Below are positions 48,433-60,500 of a stretch of 64,000 nt of DNA, piece by piece. The stretch's first letter is position 1. Each line of letters begins with the position of its first letter. This DNA comes from Paragordius varius. Its lineage: Eukaryota; Nematomorpha. The position numbers and the translations under genes are program-made. The notes beneath the pieces were generated by a model. The model did no database searches. It saw only the letters and a list, made by a program, of their open reading frames with translations, and was not told the origin of the DNA. Location: NCBI GenBank assembly GCA_964247055.1, contig OZ176051.1:9982001-10046000 (forward strand), given 5' to 3'.

Positions 48433-51400
48433 ATGGGCAAGAAAACTAAAGTAGGAAAATCTCGAAGAGACAAATTTTATAAATTATCCAAGGAAATCGG
48501 TTTTTCTTAAATTTTATTACAGGATATCGTAGTAGAGCAGCCTTTAAGCTTATTCAACTTAACCAAAAATATGGATTTTTGCAAAACAGTACTGTTATAT
48601 TGGATTTATGTTGCGCTCCTGGTGGGTGGTTACAGGTCGCGGCTAAAACAGTCTCGCCATCTGCAGTCCTAATAGGTTTATACCTTATTTTTAAATGATA
48701 TTTACTATATTATTATTATTAGGCATCGATTTAGCGCCTATGAAACCATTGCCAAACGTGGAATTTTTTCAAGAAGACATCACCACTGAAAAATGTTATC
48801 ACGTAATTTTTTATTTAATTTTAGTTAATTAAAAAATTTCTCAAATCTTGTAAGCTTGATTGTGTTTTGCATGACGGTGCACCCAATTTAGGAAACAATT
48901 GGCTATATGATGCCCATTCTCAAGGTAAATTTTATATTTATTAAACTAACGGCTACTTTTATTTTTATGGAATCCTAAACAATATATCTTTTAAAAATAA
49001 CTTATTCATTTAATTCAATTTATTCATATAATGTTATTTATTTTTATGTGTAATCGATATGTAAAATCAAATCATCTAGTTTCATATTGACTATACTGTA
49101 AGCAGAAGTTTTTGACGGAGAGGATCTATTTTTAATAATCTCAAATTTTGTAATTATTTCAATAAATTTATTTGATGATTTTTTAGTTCGCCTCACATTC
49201 TATGCATTCAAATTGGCCATCCAATTTTTGGCTCCGGGCGGCGTGTTTGTCACCAAATTGTTTCGCAGCAAAGATTACAATTCTTTATTATGGCTTTTCC
49301 GTAAATTTTTCAAGAAGGTTGAGGCCACTAAACCATTAGCATCGCGTTCAGAATCGGCCGAAATGTACATTATTTGCCAAGGCTTTATACGTTACGATAA
49401 AATTGATGCCAGATACTTGGATCCCAAATTCATATTTCAAGAAACGGATGAAATACCAACGGCCAAAGACGCAAAACTAGCCGAACGTCAAATTAGTTCA
49501 TCAAACATTAAAGAGGACACACATAATGACATGGACATTTCTTTAAACGTAGAAAATGGCCTCAACTCTTTGCCGGTTCAAAATTTATCTGATCCAACTG
49601 ACGAAATGGGAGATACAAGTAACACTGCTAAAGTCCAATCAATAACTAAGCTTAAAGCGCTTTATGCACAGCAAGTGCAAGAATGTAAAGAAATTGCCTC
49701 CATGCAACACAGATTAGCTTGTGAACGTGAAAAAATGATGCAACACAATTCTGCTATCATAGGTCATCAACAGGATATTACAACTATTTCTTCTACCACT
49801 AAAACTTTAAAACAATCATCTACGACTTCATACAATAACACAGACCCTGAATTAACTGCCACCAAATTTTATCGTACCCTTATTTCTGATCTTGATTTCA
49901 TACTTGCACCATGTCTTAAAAAATTATTGACTAAAGATGAACCAAAACTCAAGGAAATATGTTTGGTGGATCCACGGATTCGGAATCACGCTCTAACCAC
50001 TAGCGAAATAAAAGCACTTTGTCGCGATTTAAAGGTCATTAATACAGGTGATATGCGTAGCCTAATTAGATGGGCCACTAAGATTAAACGGGTCCTCTTT
50101 GCTCCCAAGGAAAAGAAAGGCGAAAAGGATCGAAATGAAGATAAAGGTATTTTTATAACAATTTTTTTTACAAATTCCGGTAAGAAAATATTAATCGATA
50201 GTTTAACTGTTTATAAATTATTTATTAACAGTCATAATCATTTAAGGTATAGCATAAAATGCAGATATTTGTAAAATCTAGCGAAATAAATCAAATAATT
50301 AAATTTTATATTCATAATGAATAAGAATTTGAATAAAATCGAAAAATGTAAATGATATATATAAATAAGTTTTCATATGTTTTCTCCAATATTTGGTTGG
50401 TTAAATTTAAAATTTATAATTTGTCACAGTCACTGTCGTGAATGCTGAATGCAACCATCAAAGCTAGTTTTTCATATCATTTTCAATGAATCAATATTGT
50501 TATTTCACAGATTTAACCGAAGAAGAACGCCTTGAAAAACAAATTTTGGCCATCAAAAAAGAATCTGAACACTTGATTAAGGTTAAACGACGTAAGGTGG
50601 CTAAAATGAAATCTAAATTATTGGAACGAATGAAATTGGAAATGGATACACCACATGACATTACAGATACGATGGAGAATGAGGAATTGTTTAGTTTGAA
50701 ACAGTATGAAGGCTTTATCGATAATGGTATCTTCTATTATCCAAATTTAATTTGTTTCAATTTGTTGACAATTCACATTTTTTTTGGACAATTGGCATTA
50801 TATAGAAAAACAAGAAATGGTTGGAATCACCCTTTTTATTATATTAGAACATTAAATTTTATTTGATTATGGACAAAATTTGATATATATTCTACCCCAC
50901 TGTATTACCAATCGGCCAACAATAATGAGAATGGATCAACATTAATGTGCTTCACTTTTGCAAAGATATTATTATGATTATCATTTCTTAAACCTAAATT
51001 TAATTATATTATTCTAGTTTTAAAGTTTTAGTGGTAATAAAACCGTAATATAATTTTTAATGTCCATAAAAATATATATTTTTGGCTATATTCTTATAGT
51101 TATTAATAATACTATTACCTAAAAATTATTATTTAAATGAACTATATAATAAAATTATATAGAGGAACTGAAAACTCATTTATACATTTTATTTATTTTA
51201 ATTTAACATACATATTTTCAATAAATTACTCAAATTAATTTATTTAAGATGATGATGTTGATGAAGAAAATAGGAGCAAATCTTTGATTAAACCGTTGGG
51301 AGATCACAACGAAAGAGAAGCAATCCGTATGGAACAATGGTTTGATCGGCCAACATTTAAATTGCTAGATTTCGATGCTTTGGAAAACTTGGGGTAAGTG

Positions 51401-52915
51401 TTACTTTTTTTAATGCGATTTTTATAACTCTCTGCGAAAATTTGATCCCAATGAAATATTTAAACAATAAAGAATCAACATGAATAATGTGCGTTAAGAT
51501 ATGAACTTACATATATCTGATATAAACCAAACACACCGTATTTAAAAGATAATTAGAATAATATAAAATTCAAATTAATGCTTTATCTCATACAAATAAG
51601 ATACTATTAGGTAAAATTAGATATTTCTTATTTATGGCTTGGGAAAAACGATTACCATAAAACAAAACTTATTTAGTTGTCGGCTCTTAAATTTTTTTGA
51701 TTTTTTTATAAGCGTATAACACTGTAAAATTTGTATGTTTTATTTTTTAACACGTTGTCGCTATGCGGAACAATAAATAGATCATAAAATGTCCAACAAA
51801 TATTTGAGCTATATACTTTATTATATAAAGTTACCTAATAGTACAATGAATGTAATAAAAAGTTGGATAAAATATATTATTAATTTATATATAATTTACT
51901 TGGAGTACGGTGAGGAACGGGGGTAATAATGTTTTTGCCGTATATGAATAAAATTTGAAAAATTATAGTTTTCCAAAATCTACATTTTTTAGGCAAAAAT
52001 TTCCATTTGAATAATGCGTAATTTTAACACAAAATAATAAAGTATGGGTATTACATTATTATCTTAAAACCCTATAACATTTTATAAATTATTTTACATA
52101 CATATTGAAAGTCTACATTTAAATATAATATTGTTGGTATATTAGATCCGCAGATAATCATTCCAAAATTTCTGCCACTGAAACAAATACAAACAATGGT
52201 ATAATCGATGCTTTTTGAAATAAATTTTTTATATAACCAAAATAGATAATGATATATGGTCATGTTATTTATGTTAGTTGATTTGCAATCCGATTACACT
52301 GATGATGAAGGAATCGGTTCCTCAGATAACGATTCAAATAATGATGGCGACACAGCGAAATCCGGTGAAAGTTTAGAATTAAACCGTAACAAAAAAGTTA
52401 AAACTTCTAAACGTAAGAAAAGCGATAAAAATGAACAAAATGAAAATATAAATAATGAAAAATTGCAACTGGATACGCCAGAAGAAATGTTACTTGCTGC
52501 ATACATGATGCAATCTAAAAAGAAAAAGAATTTGGTTGAAGATGAATCATATCACAGGTATATATACCATTTACAGTTCAAATTCACCCTTAAACAATTC
52601 AAATTCACCCTTGAACAATTCAAATTCACCCTCGAACAATTCAAATTTACCCTCAAATAAATAACATGTTTTTTAAGATTAAAAATTACCTATATTTTAA
52701 TATATTTTTAAAAAATAAAATTTTGTTTTAAATTAAAAAATACTGAAAAAAATAATTAATTATGCCATAAAGATATATTTTATATTAATAATGAGTTATA
52801 TTAGTTCGAAAACACATAATTTATTTTTAGGGTGAATTTGAAATGTTTAAGGGTGAATTTGAATTGTTCGAGGGTGAATTTGAATTGTTCAAGGGTGAAT
52901 TTGAACTGTAAATGG

Positions 52916-52946
<31 letters not shown>

Positions 52947-55900
52947 TATCTTTAAGAGTGTCCTCAAACACTTAAAGTTTGTCCTTGAACACTCAAGTTG
53001 GTCCTTAAATTTTTAATTAGCCAAAAACTATAAACCATTTAAAAATAAAATTTATATATTTTTCGATTTTTAGCTTAAATCATTTCTTTTAATTATCAAT
53101 ATTAATCTTATAAAACATTAACTTTTTTTCATAAACATTTAACACAATTATCATTTATTAATATTTTTCATAAAATATATTATTGTATATTGTGCACCAA
53201 ACTTATTAAATTATAAATGTATATTAATTATAAATGTATATAAGGTTTTTCGGCCATTTATAAGATTTTTGGTCCACACTTTTGTACAACCCGTTACATC
53301 TGATTCAGTAATGACCCTACAACCATTTGAAATTAATTCAGATAGAGATGTTTCCATCTTTTTTGACAAAATACCACAAGCCTTTATTTTCGAAAATGCG
53401 TTTTCTATCAGATTCAACATAAAATTATAAAGTAAAAGAAATGAGATTTTATAAGAATAATTGGCGTCAATATCGGTTAATGAATTAATACTATGAATTT
53501 TAGCGTTATCCAAAAATATGCCTTTTAAATTAACGAAGGTCTAAATACATTTTTGAAAAAAAAATTCAAAAATATTAGAATTAGCATTTCTTTTTGACTC
53601 AATATGGGTTCAATATTCCATCTCATCCTAAAGCTTCTATCAAAGTTACATTTCTTCCTTTATCGCTCAAATTCCCTTCTTTGATCGTGATTATAGAAAA
53701 CTCATTGAACTCTATTTTGGAGTAGTTGCATTTATACCTTTCATTAACGCAAAGGGCAAGAAAGTTTGATATTTTTTCAATTAGAAAACATTTCAGCGAA
53801 TTTAGCATTATGAGTCGGTTTATGTTAATTTAGAAGACTTTCTTGAATATAAAATATTAGAAATAATGCATATATAATTTTTTGAATTAAATAAAAATTA
53901 TAAAAAGACGATACTCAGTTCATAAAAATTATCGTTTTTTAGGCATTCGACTAATATGATGTTATATTTCATGTCGATATACAGTCAAAATTATCAAATA
54001 AATATAAAGGTTTTTACAAATTTGGTTATAGGGCAAAAGGATAGAAAAAACGTTCTGCCTGAACATTGATAAGACATCCGACTATACAAATTACTTTATT
54101 AATTACATGTAATAAGCCATTAAATATTGCTGTACCATTGATAAAGACTTTTCAAAAGTCGCAAATTGGAACTTTTATTTTATTTAATACGCATTCAAGC
54201 TTTTTAAATAAATTACATATGTAATGGGGTACACGAAATTGTTTAAAAATAATGGCAAAACCTTATATACATTTATCAATTTATATTTATAAATTTTGCA
54301 TAATATCTATTAAATATATAAAAAATATTTAATCAATGATGGTATATTTAATGTTTAATTAAAATTTGGTACAAAAACCTGACTACCTTTTTAAAATAAA
54401 TATTATGTTTTTTAAGAATCAAAATTGATACTTAAAAGTTATAACATTGCAAATAAAAATTAAAATCATAAATAATGTTTAATTTTAATGGTTCAAATTT
54501 AGTTTTGGCAATAAAAATTTAAAAACCAACTTAAAGTTTTTAAGGACCGATTTGAAATGTTTAAAGACCAACTTGTTCAAAAACCACCTTGAAATGAAGG
54601 ACACTCTTGAATTGCGAAATATGTATACAGATATAAAACCGTTTAAATTTTTACATATTTATGATATTACATCGCATATTTTGGTGATACTTTTATGCGA
54701 AAAGTTTTACTTTTATAAAGTTTTGTAACCGAAAATTATTTTAAGAAATATATATTATGGGATTTCAAAACTGATAATATTAAATTAGATTTAATGTGAA
54801 TGTATGATATTATTAATCTGATGTAAATTAAATTTTATGTTTTATTTAATTTAATTAATTTTGCTTGATTTCGCAGCCACAAAAATGTCCCTATACTTAC
54901 TTTTAATTTAAAAAATCTGTGTACTCTTAGTAAATTTGCAAAATGTTTCAACAGATTTAATTTATTTTTTCGTGGTATAAAATTGTTTCCTTAATGGATC
55001 CATTTAAATCTGTTTTTTTTATCATTCAACCCGTTCTTATTTGTAGATATACGTTTGGAGAATCGGCATCGGAATTGCCTGATTGGTTTGTTGAAGATGA
55101 ACGCAAATATAACACTAGAAAGACTCATTTTCCAATCTTGAATGGGGAAAGTAATAGCGCCAATCCCAAACATCACCTACCTCCCGAATATGTGGACGAA
55201 GTTTACCAAAAATACCAACGGAAAAACATTAATTGTCGACCCATAAAAAAGGTTTATAGACTTAAAATTGAAATTTTACAGACAAAAACGTTTAAAAAAC
55301 ATAAATATACCATATTTTTAAATCCTCATTTTTTAAATATAACTTATAGTTTTCGTTTGCAAAATGCGGAGATGTAAATTGGTAAAGATTTCATATAATT
55401 TAGAATTACAAAAAAATTATGTTGGAAAATTGAGGTTTGAAAAAGTATGCTTGTTTTTTAATTGTTGTCTTTTAGTTTTTCGTTTTTATTTTTACTGTAA
55501 TTATATGTATTGAATCAGGAAATTTAATTTTCATATTAATAAAATTGTGTTACAATTTTATTATACCGAATCATGTTAATTTGTTGATATATAGTCTGAT
55601 TCTATCGTTAATGATCTTAAAATTTTTTCAGAGTTATTTGTTAAATCAAATTTTTACTTATAATAAATTGGCATTGTTAAATGACATGTACACACCTATT
55701 AAATATTTGTTTGAACCGTTTGAAAATCGCTTTAATTTACATTATTTTTCATTTTATTTATATGTATGTATCAGTGGTTCTCAATCTTTTTTTCTTCTCC
55801 ATCAAATTGAAAATAAAAATTCTTAAGGCCCTTCTTTCAAAAAATCCAAGATAACAATGTAAAATTTATTATAATATTATAATAAATCCCAATCAATGAA

Positions 55901-57168
55901 ATCCTTGTGTTTGCAATTTTTAAAATATTTTTGATATCGGTGACAAATCTTGATAATTTTTACCTAAAATCCTACAATTAGGTTTTTTAATATTCTCCAA
56001 AATTTTCGCCCCCCTCCCCTCTTAGATTTTTTACAGCTTCGTGGGGGGCATTGCTCCCCTGTTAACCCCTGGTATATATGATGGAATTCACAAATTTTGC
56101 ACGAGTTTATAAATTGACTTCTTAAATATTTAGTAAGTGAGCGTGTATAAAAGTTTTTTTATCCGAAACCCCATGTTTTTATCACAGTCATCTCTTGGCA
56201 CGCAATTGTTAATACCTTAATGGTTCCTCTAATACAATATTTTATTTTATTCCAAAAAGGGAAACGAGATGCTAATATAAATTTTGATTTCTTTTTCCAT
56301 ATATTTGGTATACAATAATATTTGTAGGTTTTAGAAGCCAAAGCCCGGAAAAAACGTCGTGCCGTCAAACGCATGGCCAAAGTAATTGATCGTGCACAAA
56401 AATTAACATCAAGCATTGATCCTTTTGGTTCTGCCGAATATTCCCAAAGAAATGATAATAACAATAATAATCCACAAGCTAATGCTATGCGTGATGCATT
56501 AGAAAAAAAGCTCATAGCTAAAGCCAAAAAGGGTGCCCTAAAAAATTTATCAGCCAAAAGAGATAAGGTTACGATTAAATTTTATATTATTTTATCACAT
56601 ATATGGTATCTGGTTTTGGTTTAAATTTTTTGCCATTTCAAAACCATAGTTTTTAACTCAAATAATTGTGAATTCGTTCTATTTTTGTAATTAAGGATAT
56701 ATTTGTAAATATGAATAACAGTAGACAATATACTATCAATAAAATATTTTCTTTGCATTTGGTTCTGAAACGTATAGAATAGAAAACAAAATTATAAAGC
56801 CTTACACTGTATACTTAAAAAAAATAAAAAAATTTGGAACCAAAGTTATGGATTCGGTTCTACTTTTACGAATTCCTTTCAATCCCTTATATGTCTTCAC
56901 ATATAATAAAAAATATGATCGCCTAATGCTAATTAAAGAAATCTCTTTTTTTAAATAATTTAATATATATTTTTTAATTCTTTACTAGATTTATATGGTA
57001 GCTAAAGGAAAAAGTGGAGGCAATAATATGGCACCTTCCAAAGGTAAAAAGATGCCCCGTAATGCTAAAGTAGTCAAAGTGGATAGACGAATGAAAAAAG
57101 ATAATATGAGAAGAAAATTATTTTCGAAGAGCAAAAAAGGTGCAAAACGTAAACACAGACGCCGATAA
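48433..57168 (+). CDS. FTSJ3: SPB1 / FTSJ3, pre-rRNA 2'-O-ribose methyltransferase
   Basis: This nucleolar enzyme methylates ribose 2'-OH in pre-rRNA and is needed for large-subunit maturation. Twelve exons join in phase: 48433-48499, 48523-48675, 48723-48802, 48825-48924, 49187-50146, 50511-50726, 51249-51393, 52146-52198, 52278-52557, 55047-55251, 56328-56567 and 56989-57168, giving 892 residues (human 847). The FtsJ domain shows [10 protein letters not shown] (catalytic Lys), [14 protein letters not shown] (SAM site), LHDGAPN (Asp), [11 protein letters not shown] (Lys) and [13 protein letters not shown] (Glu), so the K-D-K-E tetrad is intact. An acidic middle follows, then the Spb1 C-terminal domain with [13 protein letters not shown] and a basic tail ending KRKHRRR. 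The first three introns are 23, 47 and 22 nt. The intron 52558-55046 is 2.5 kb and holds two transposons. AG lies three bases before the leader CAC-ATG. Confidence 0.95.
52567..52915. mobile_element. MITE family B, complete copy in SPB1 intron
   Basis: A 349-bp element begins CCATTTACAGTTCAAATTCA and ends TTTGAACTGTAAATGG with TA on both sides. Each end carries three to four copies of TTCACCCT(T/C)GAACAATTCAAA. It starts 9 nt after the 5' splice site at 52558. Confidence 0.85.
52950..54623 (-). mobile_element. DNA transposon with decayed DDE transposase (family A relative) in SPB1 intron
   Basis: The ends carry the family A repeats (AAGAGTGTCCTCAAACACTT on the left; AAGGACCGATTTGAAATG and ACACTCTTGAATTGCG on the right). 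On the minus strand, 53623-53808 encodes [20 protein letters not shown] followed by VTLIEALG, and 53211-53513 encodes MDNAKIHS and [11 protein letters not shown]. These correspond to the first, second (D in DNAKIH) and third (E in IEN) catalytic blocks of DDE_3/IS630-Tc1-mariner transposases. The first block has Asn where Asp is expected, and the two parts are in separate frames with stops between, so it is dead. Frames upstream of 53808 are not recognisable. It is the likely decayed relative of an autonomous element that could mobilise family A MITEs. Confidence 0.7.
55772..56071. mobile_element. hAT-type MITE in SPB1 intron
   Basis: A 300-bp element starts CAGTGGTTCTCAATC and ends GTTAACCCCTG. 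GTATGTAT precedes it and GTATATAT follows, an 8-bp duplication with one mismatch, as expected for hAT elements. It lies in the SPB1 intron 55252-56327. Confidence 0.7.
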
Positions 57169-57596
57169 TTGCATGATATAGTAGTGAATTTAATATTATA
57201 TCTTAGTCTTAAATAAATGAATTTGCAAACCACAAAAGTTGGATGATTTTTCTATTATTTTTCCTCTAACACTTTATTCTAAAATTTCTATCACAATCCT
57301 GATTAAAAGAAACGTTGTAAGGACATTATCCCACTGTGTTGGCTAAAATTGTTATGATATAAACATAAAAATATTTCACTTTTAGGTGAAAATATTTGGC
57401 TAGCTTACTGGCTGTTAACCCTTAACACTTATGCGTCGTCCGTACATCTCCTAAAACTTCGGCTTTTTGACTTTTCATAATAGACCAAAGAATAAAAATT
57501 AACGAATGATATAGAAATCATTTATTCTGTAAATCATTATATAATGCATTGAAAATATTATTTACATAATTAATAATGTCAAATTTATATATTACG
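57169..57596. other. Convergent 3' spacer between SPB1 and VRK
   Basis: 428 bp separate the stop codons. AAATAAA near 57212 is the likely SPB1 polyadenylation signal. On the other strand an AATAAA-like signal for VRK lies within the same interval, so the two 3' ends may overlap. No gene is present. Confidence 0.5.
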
Positions 57597-60500
57597 TTAT
57601 CGCAAAATTGAATCATCAAAACCATTTCGATACAAATCAATGTAATGATTACGATTACTGGTCCCATTTCGGGCAGCGTTTTGCTTTGATGCCGTATAAA
57701 ACAATGGCAATTTTTTGTGAGATGAAGATGGTGGTTTCGCAACATTAAATTTCTCATACATAAAACTACGTTCTTCAGGCGGTGTTAAATACCGCGTTTG
57801 TTCCAAAATGCTTGGCTTTCGTAGAGTTGAGACCGATGATATATTACTACTCTTTTTTCCAATCAACGCTGGTGTATGATAAAATGTGGGTAATGGTTTA
57901 AGCATTGATGAATCGAAAGAATCCCCTTGATTTATTTTGATTTTGCCTGGTGGAATGATTAAAGTCGACTTAGTCGCGGTTTTAACACATGGATCATCAA
58001 GAATTTTGTTGGAAAAGATGGGAGGGAGTATAGTTTTAACGCTAGTTGTTATTGTTGCCAATTTCCCATTTTTATTTTTGGTTATACCAACGGGTTTTTT
58101 GGTACCGCCGATCCCTGGTATTATATTATTTTCGGGTTTATACGGTAATTTATCATTGTTGTTAAGTTTTGAAATAATTCGCGGTTGGGGTTTTGCTAAA
58201 GCATTTATCGTTATTTTTTTGGGCGGAGAACTGAATTCGGAAGGAACATTAGTCGTAATTAACGTGTCTAAATCATTGAAAAGTTGAGGTGAAGATCTTA
58301 AATTGTACCTATAAAAATATTGGTTACATTTAATTACTTTTAGTATAAAAAGGTTTATATATTTATATAATTTGTGTCTTCATAAAAGTGGTTAAATGTA
58401 AAAAACATGCCGCTTTAAACTTCATTTTGAAAGAAAAAGAAGTCTGTCCAAGAGCACCCAATAAAAAATTTTAATTCAAATTTCCATCATACCAAGCTTT
58501 TGAAACAAACAATGCTGAAATGATTGATAAAAACTCCCCCAAAATTACTATAGTAAAGAATTTTAAAATAATAGGCTTGAGTGCTTTTCCTTTCCAACAA
58601 AACATTTTTTAAAAATACGGCGCCCTGCTTGATTTATTATGAAAAATTTGAAATATATTTATGATTGGATATATTTTAAAAAACCATTACAAAATTTCAA
58701 AACATTTTAATATTTATCATTATTTTAAAATATTTCACGATTGGTATCATAATAAATATGTCAACCGTTCGTTAAATATCAAATATTCATAATTACTGTT
58801 TTGTCGATGCCAGAGATTTATGCGTAGGTATCCTGGATTGGCTCTGTACTACAACAGTAGTTTTTTTGATTTTATTCATATTCTTGGCTTGATTTATATT
58901 ATTGGAATCTTCCTTATCAAAAAAGTTAGCAGAAATATAATTTATCAAACTTATAAATTAACCAAATATTATATTAAACAAATTAATCATAAAGGTAAAC
59001 CATGAGATCTATCTTTAAATTTAAACAAGGATTGAGGTTTAACCATTTCAGGGGTCGTTTTCAATCTTTTAACACCTAAAAAATAAATAGATACGATAAA
59101 TTTTAAATTTTTAAAACTTATATTAAAACAAGAAAAACTTTTTTGTGTTGCGGTGTTATTAGGGAATAAAACTTTTTCATCAAAAAAATTATCATCATAT
59201 AATTTCCCAAATTCTTGTTTTAGAGTTGCCTCAAAAACATCACGCCTTAAATATTGATAATCAGGTTTGGTATCGTAAGCCAGTGTTTTAATATAATTAA
59301 AATATTTTTCAATTTCACCTAAAATGTTATAAACAAATGGCGTCAAAAATATAAAAATAAAAAATGTTTTATAAAATTTGATAAAGTATTACTTGGTATA
59401 GGTTTAGTTTTGAATGCTGCTTTCATCAACGCTGGTATATCTTTCATATAACTAAAAAGAAAAAATACAAAATAAAGAATTATATCCTAAAATATAACTC
59501 TTAATATTATGAAACGTAATATTGTTTGTCATTTATAAGAAAATAAATTTTTAAGTTTAATGAAAAAAAAACACTTTGTTAGAAATATATCGCAGCTGTA
59601 TTGTGCTATAAGCACAACATTTTGTAGGATTTTATATAATTTATGATACATATCCAATTATTTGTACCTAATTTTTTCTTTCATAACTTTGTCTGGTTGT
59701 AAATTTGCCACACTTTTTCCCGACAGTTCCCAGGGTAAACTACCTGTACTCCATTTCAATAAATTGAAACCCAAAATTTGGAGGTCGGACCGTCGAGAAG
59801 GATCTAAAGAGTGAAGAAAAATGTAAACAAGATATCCTAAAATATGAATATGAAAAGTAATTTAAATTATTTAAAAATATTTCATAATCCGCAATAAAAA
59901 AAATCAAATAAATTCAATTTTGTTTTTTTAATAACGGGATTTATAAATAGGGACTTGAAACAGCCTTAAATAAATTGGTATATAATCAACTTTCTAATGT
60001 TGCGCCCTTTTATCATAAAAATGGACTCTCTTGACATATTTAATATATAGTGTTTTTGAACTTTATTGTGTGACAATGAATAATGGACTTTTATATTGAT
60101 CCCGATTGTGAGAAATCAATACCTGTTTATACACGGAATTAATTTATTTTGCTTTAATAAAATTAATTTTAAGATATATACTAATATCTATAGAAATTTG
60201 ATATAAACATTAATAAAAAATATTTAAATTTATTTTTCATTTTGGCCTATTATGAGCGTTACGAATTCCCACAAACCAGTAAGTGAGTGGAAGGATTTAC
60301 TCATATTTGAACTATTATAACTTATATATTACGACAGGGATGTTCAACACGTCGCCATCCGAATCTTTATATGCGGCCCGAGAAAAATTTGTAAAAAATA
60401 TGCTGACAAAATCTTAGCATTTTTTCGTAAATCTGTCTATCCAATCGGCAATAACTAGAAAAAATATTTTGTAATCTTATGTAAAAAATTTAATAAATTA

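Noticed and set aside
52251-52278. Direct join of SPB1 exon 51249-51393 to 52278
   Set aside because: The phases give a stop codon; the small exon 52146-52198 fits both sides in phase and solves the join.
53211-53808. Host gene on the minus strand within SPB1
   Set aside because: The residues are transposase blocks and the segment is bounded by family A repeat ends; it is a dead transposon.
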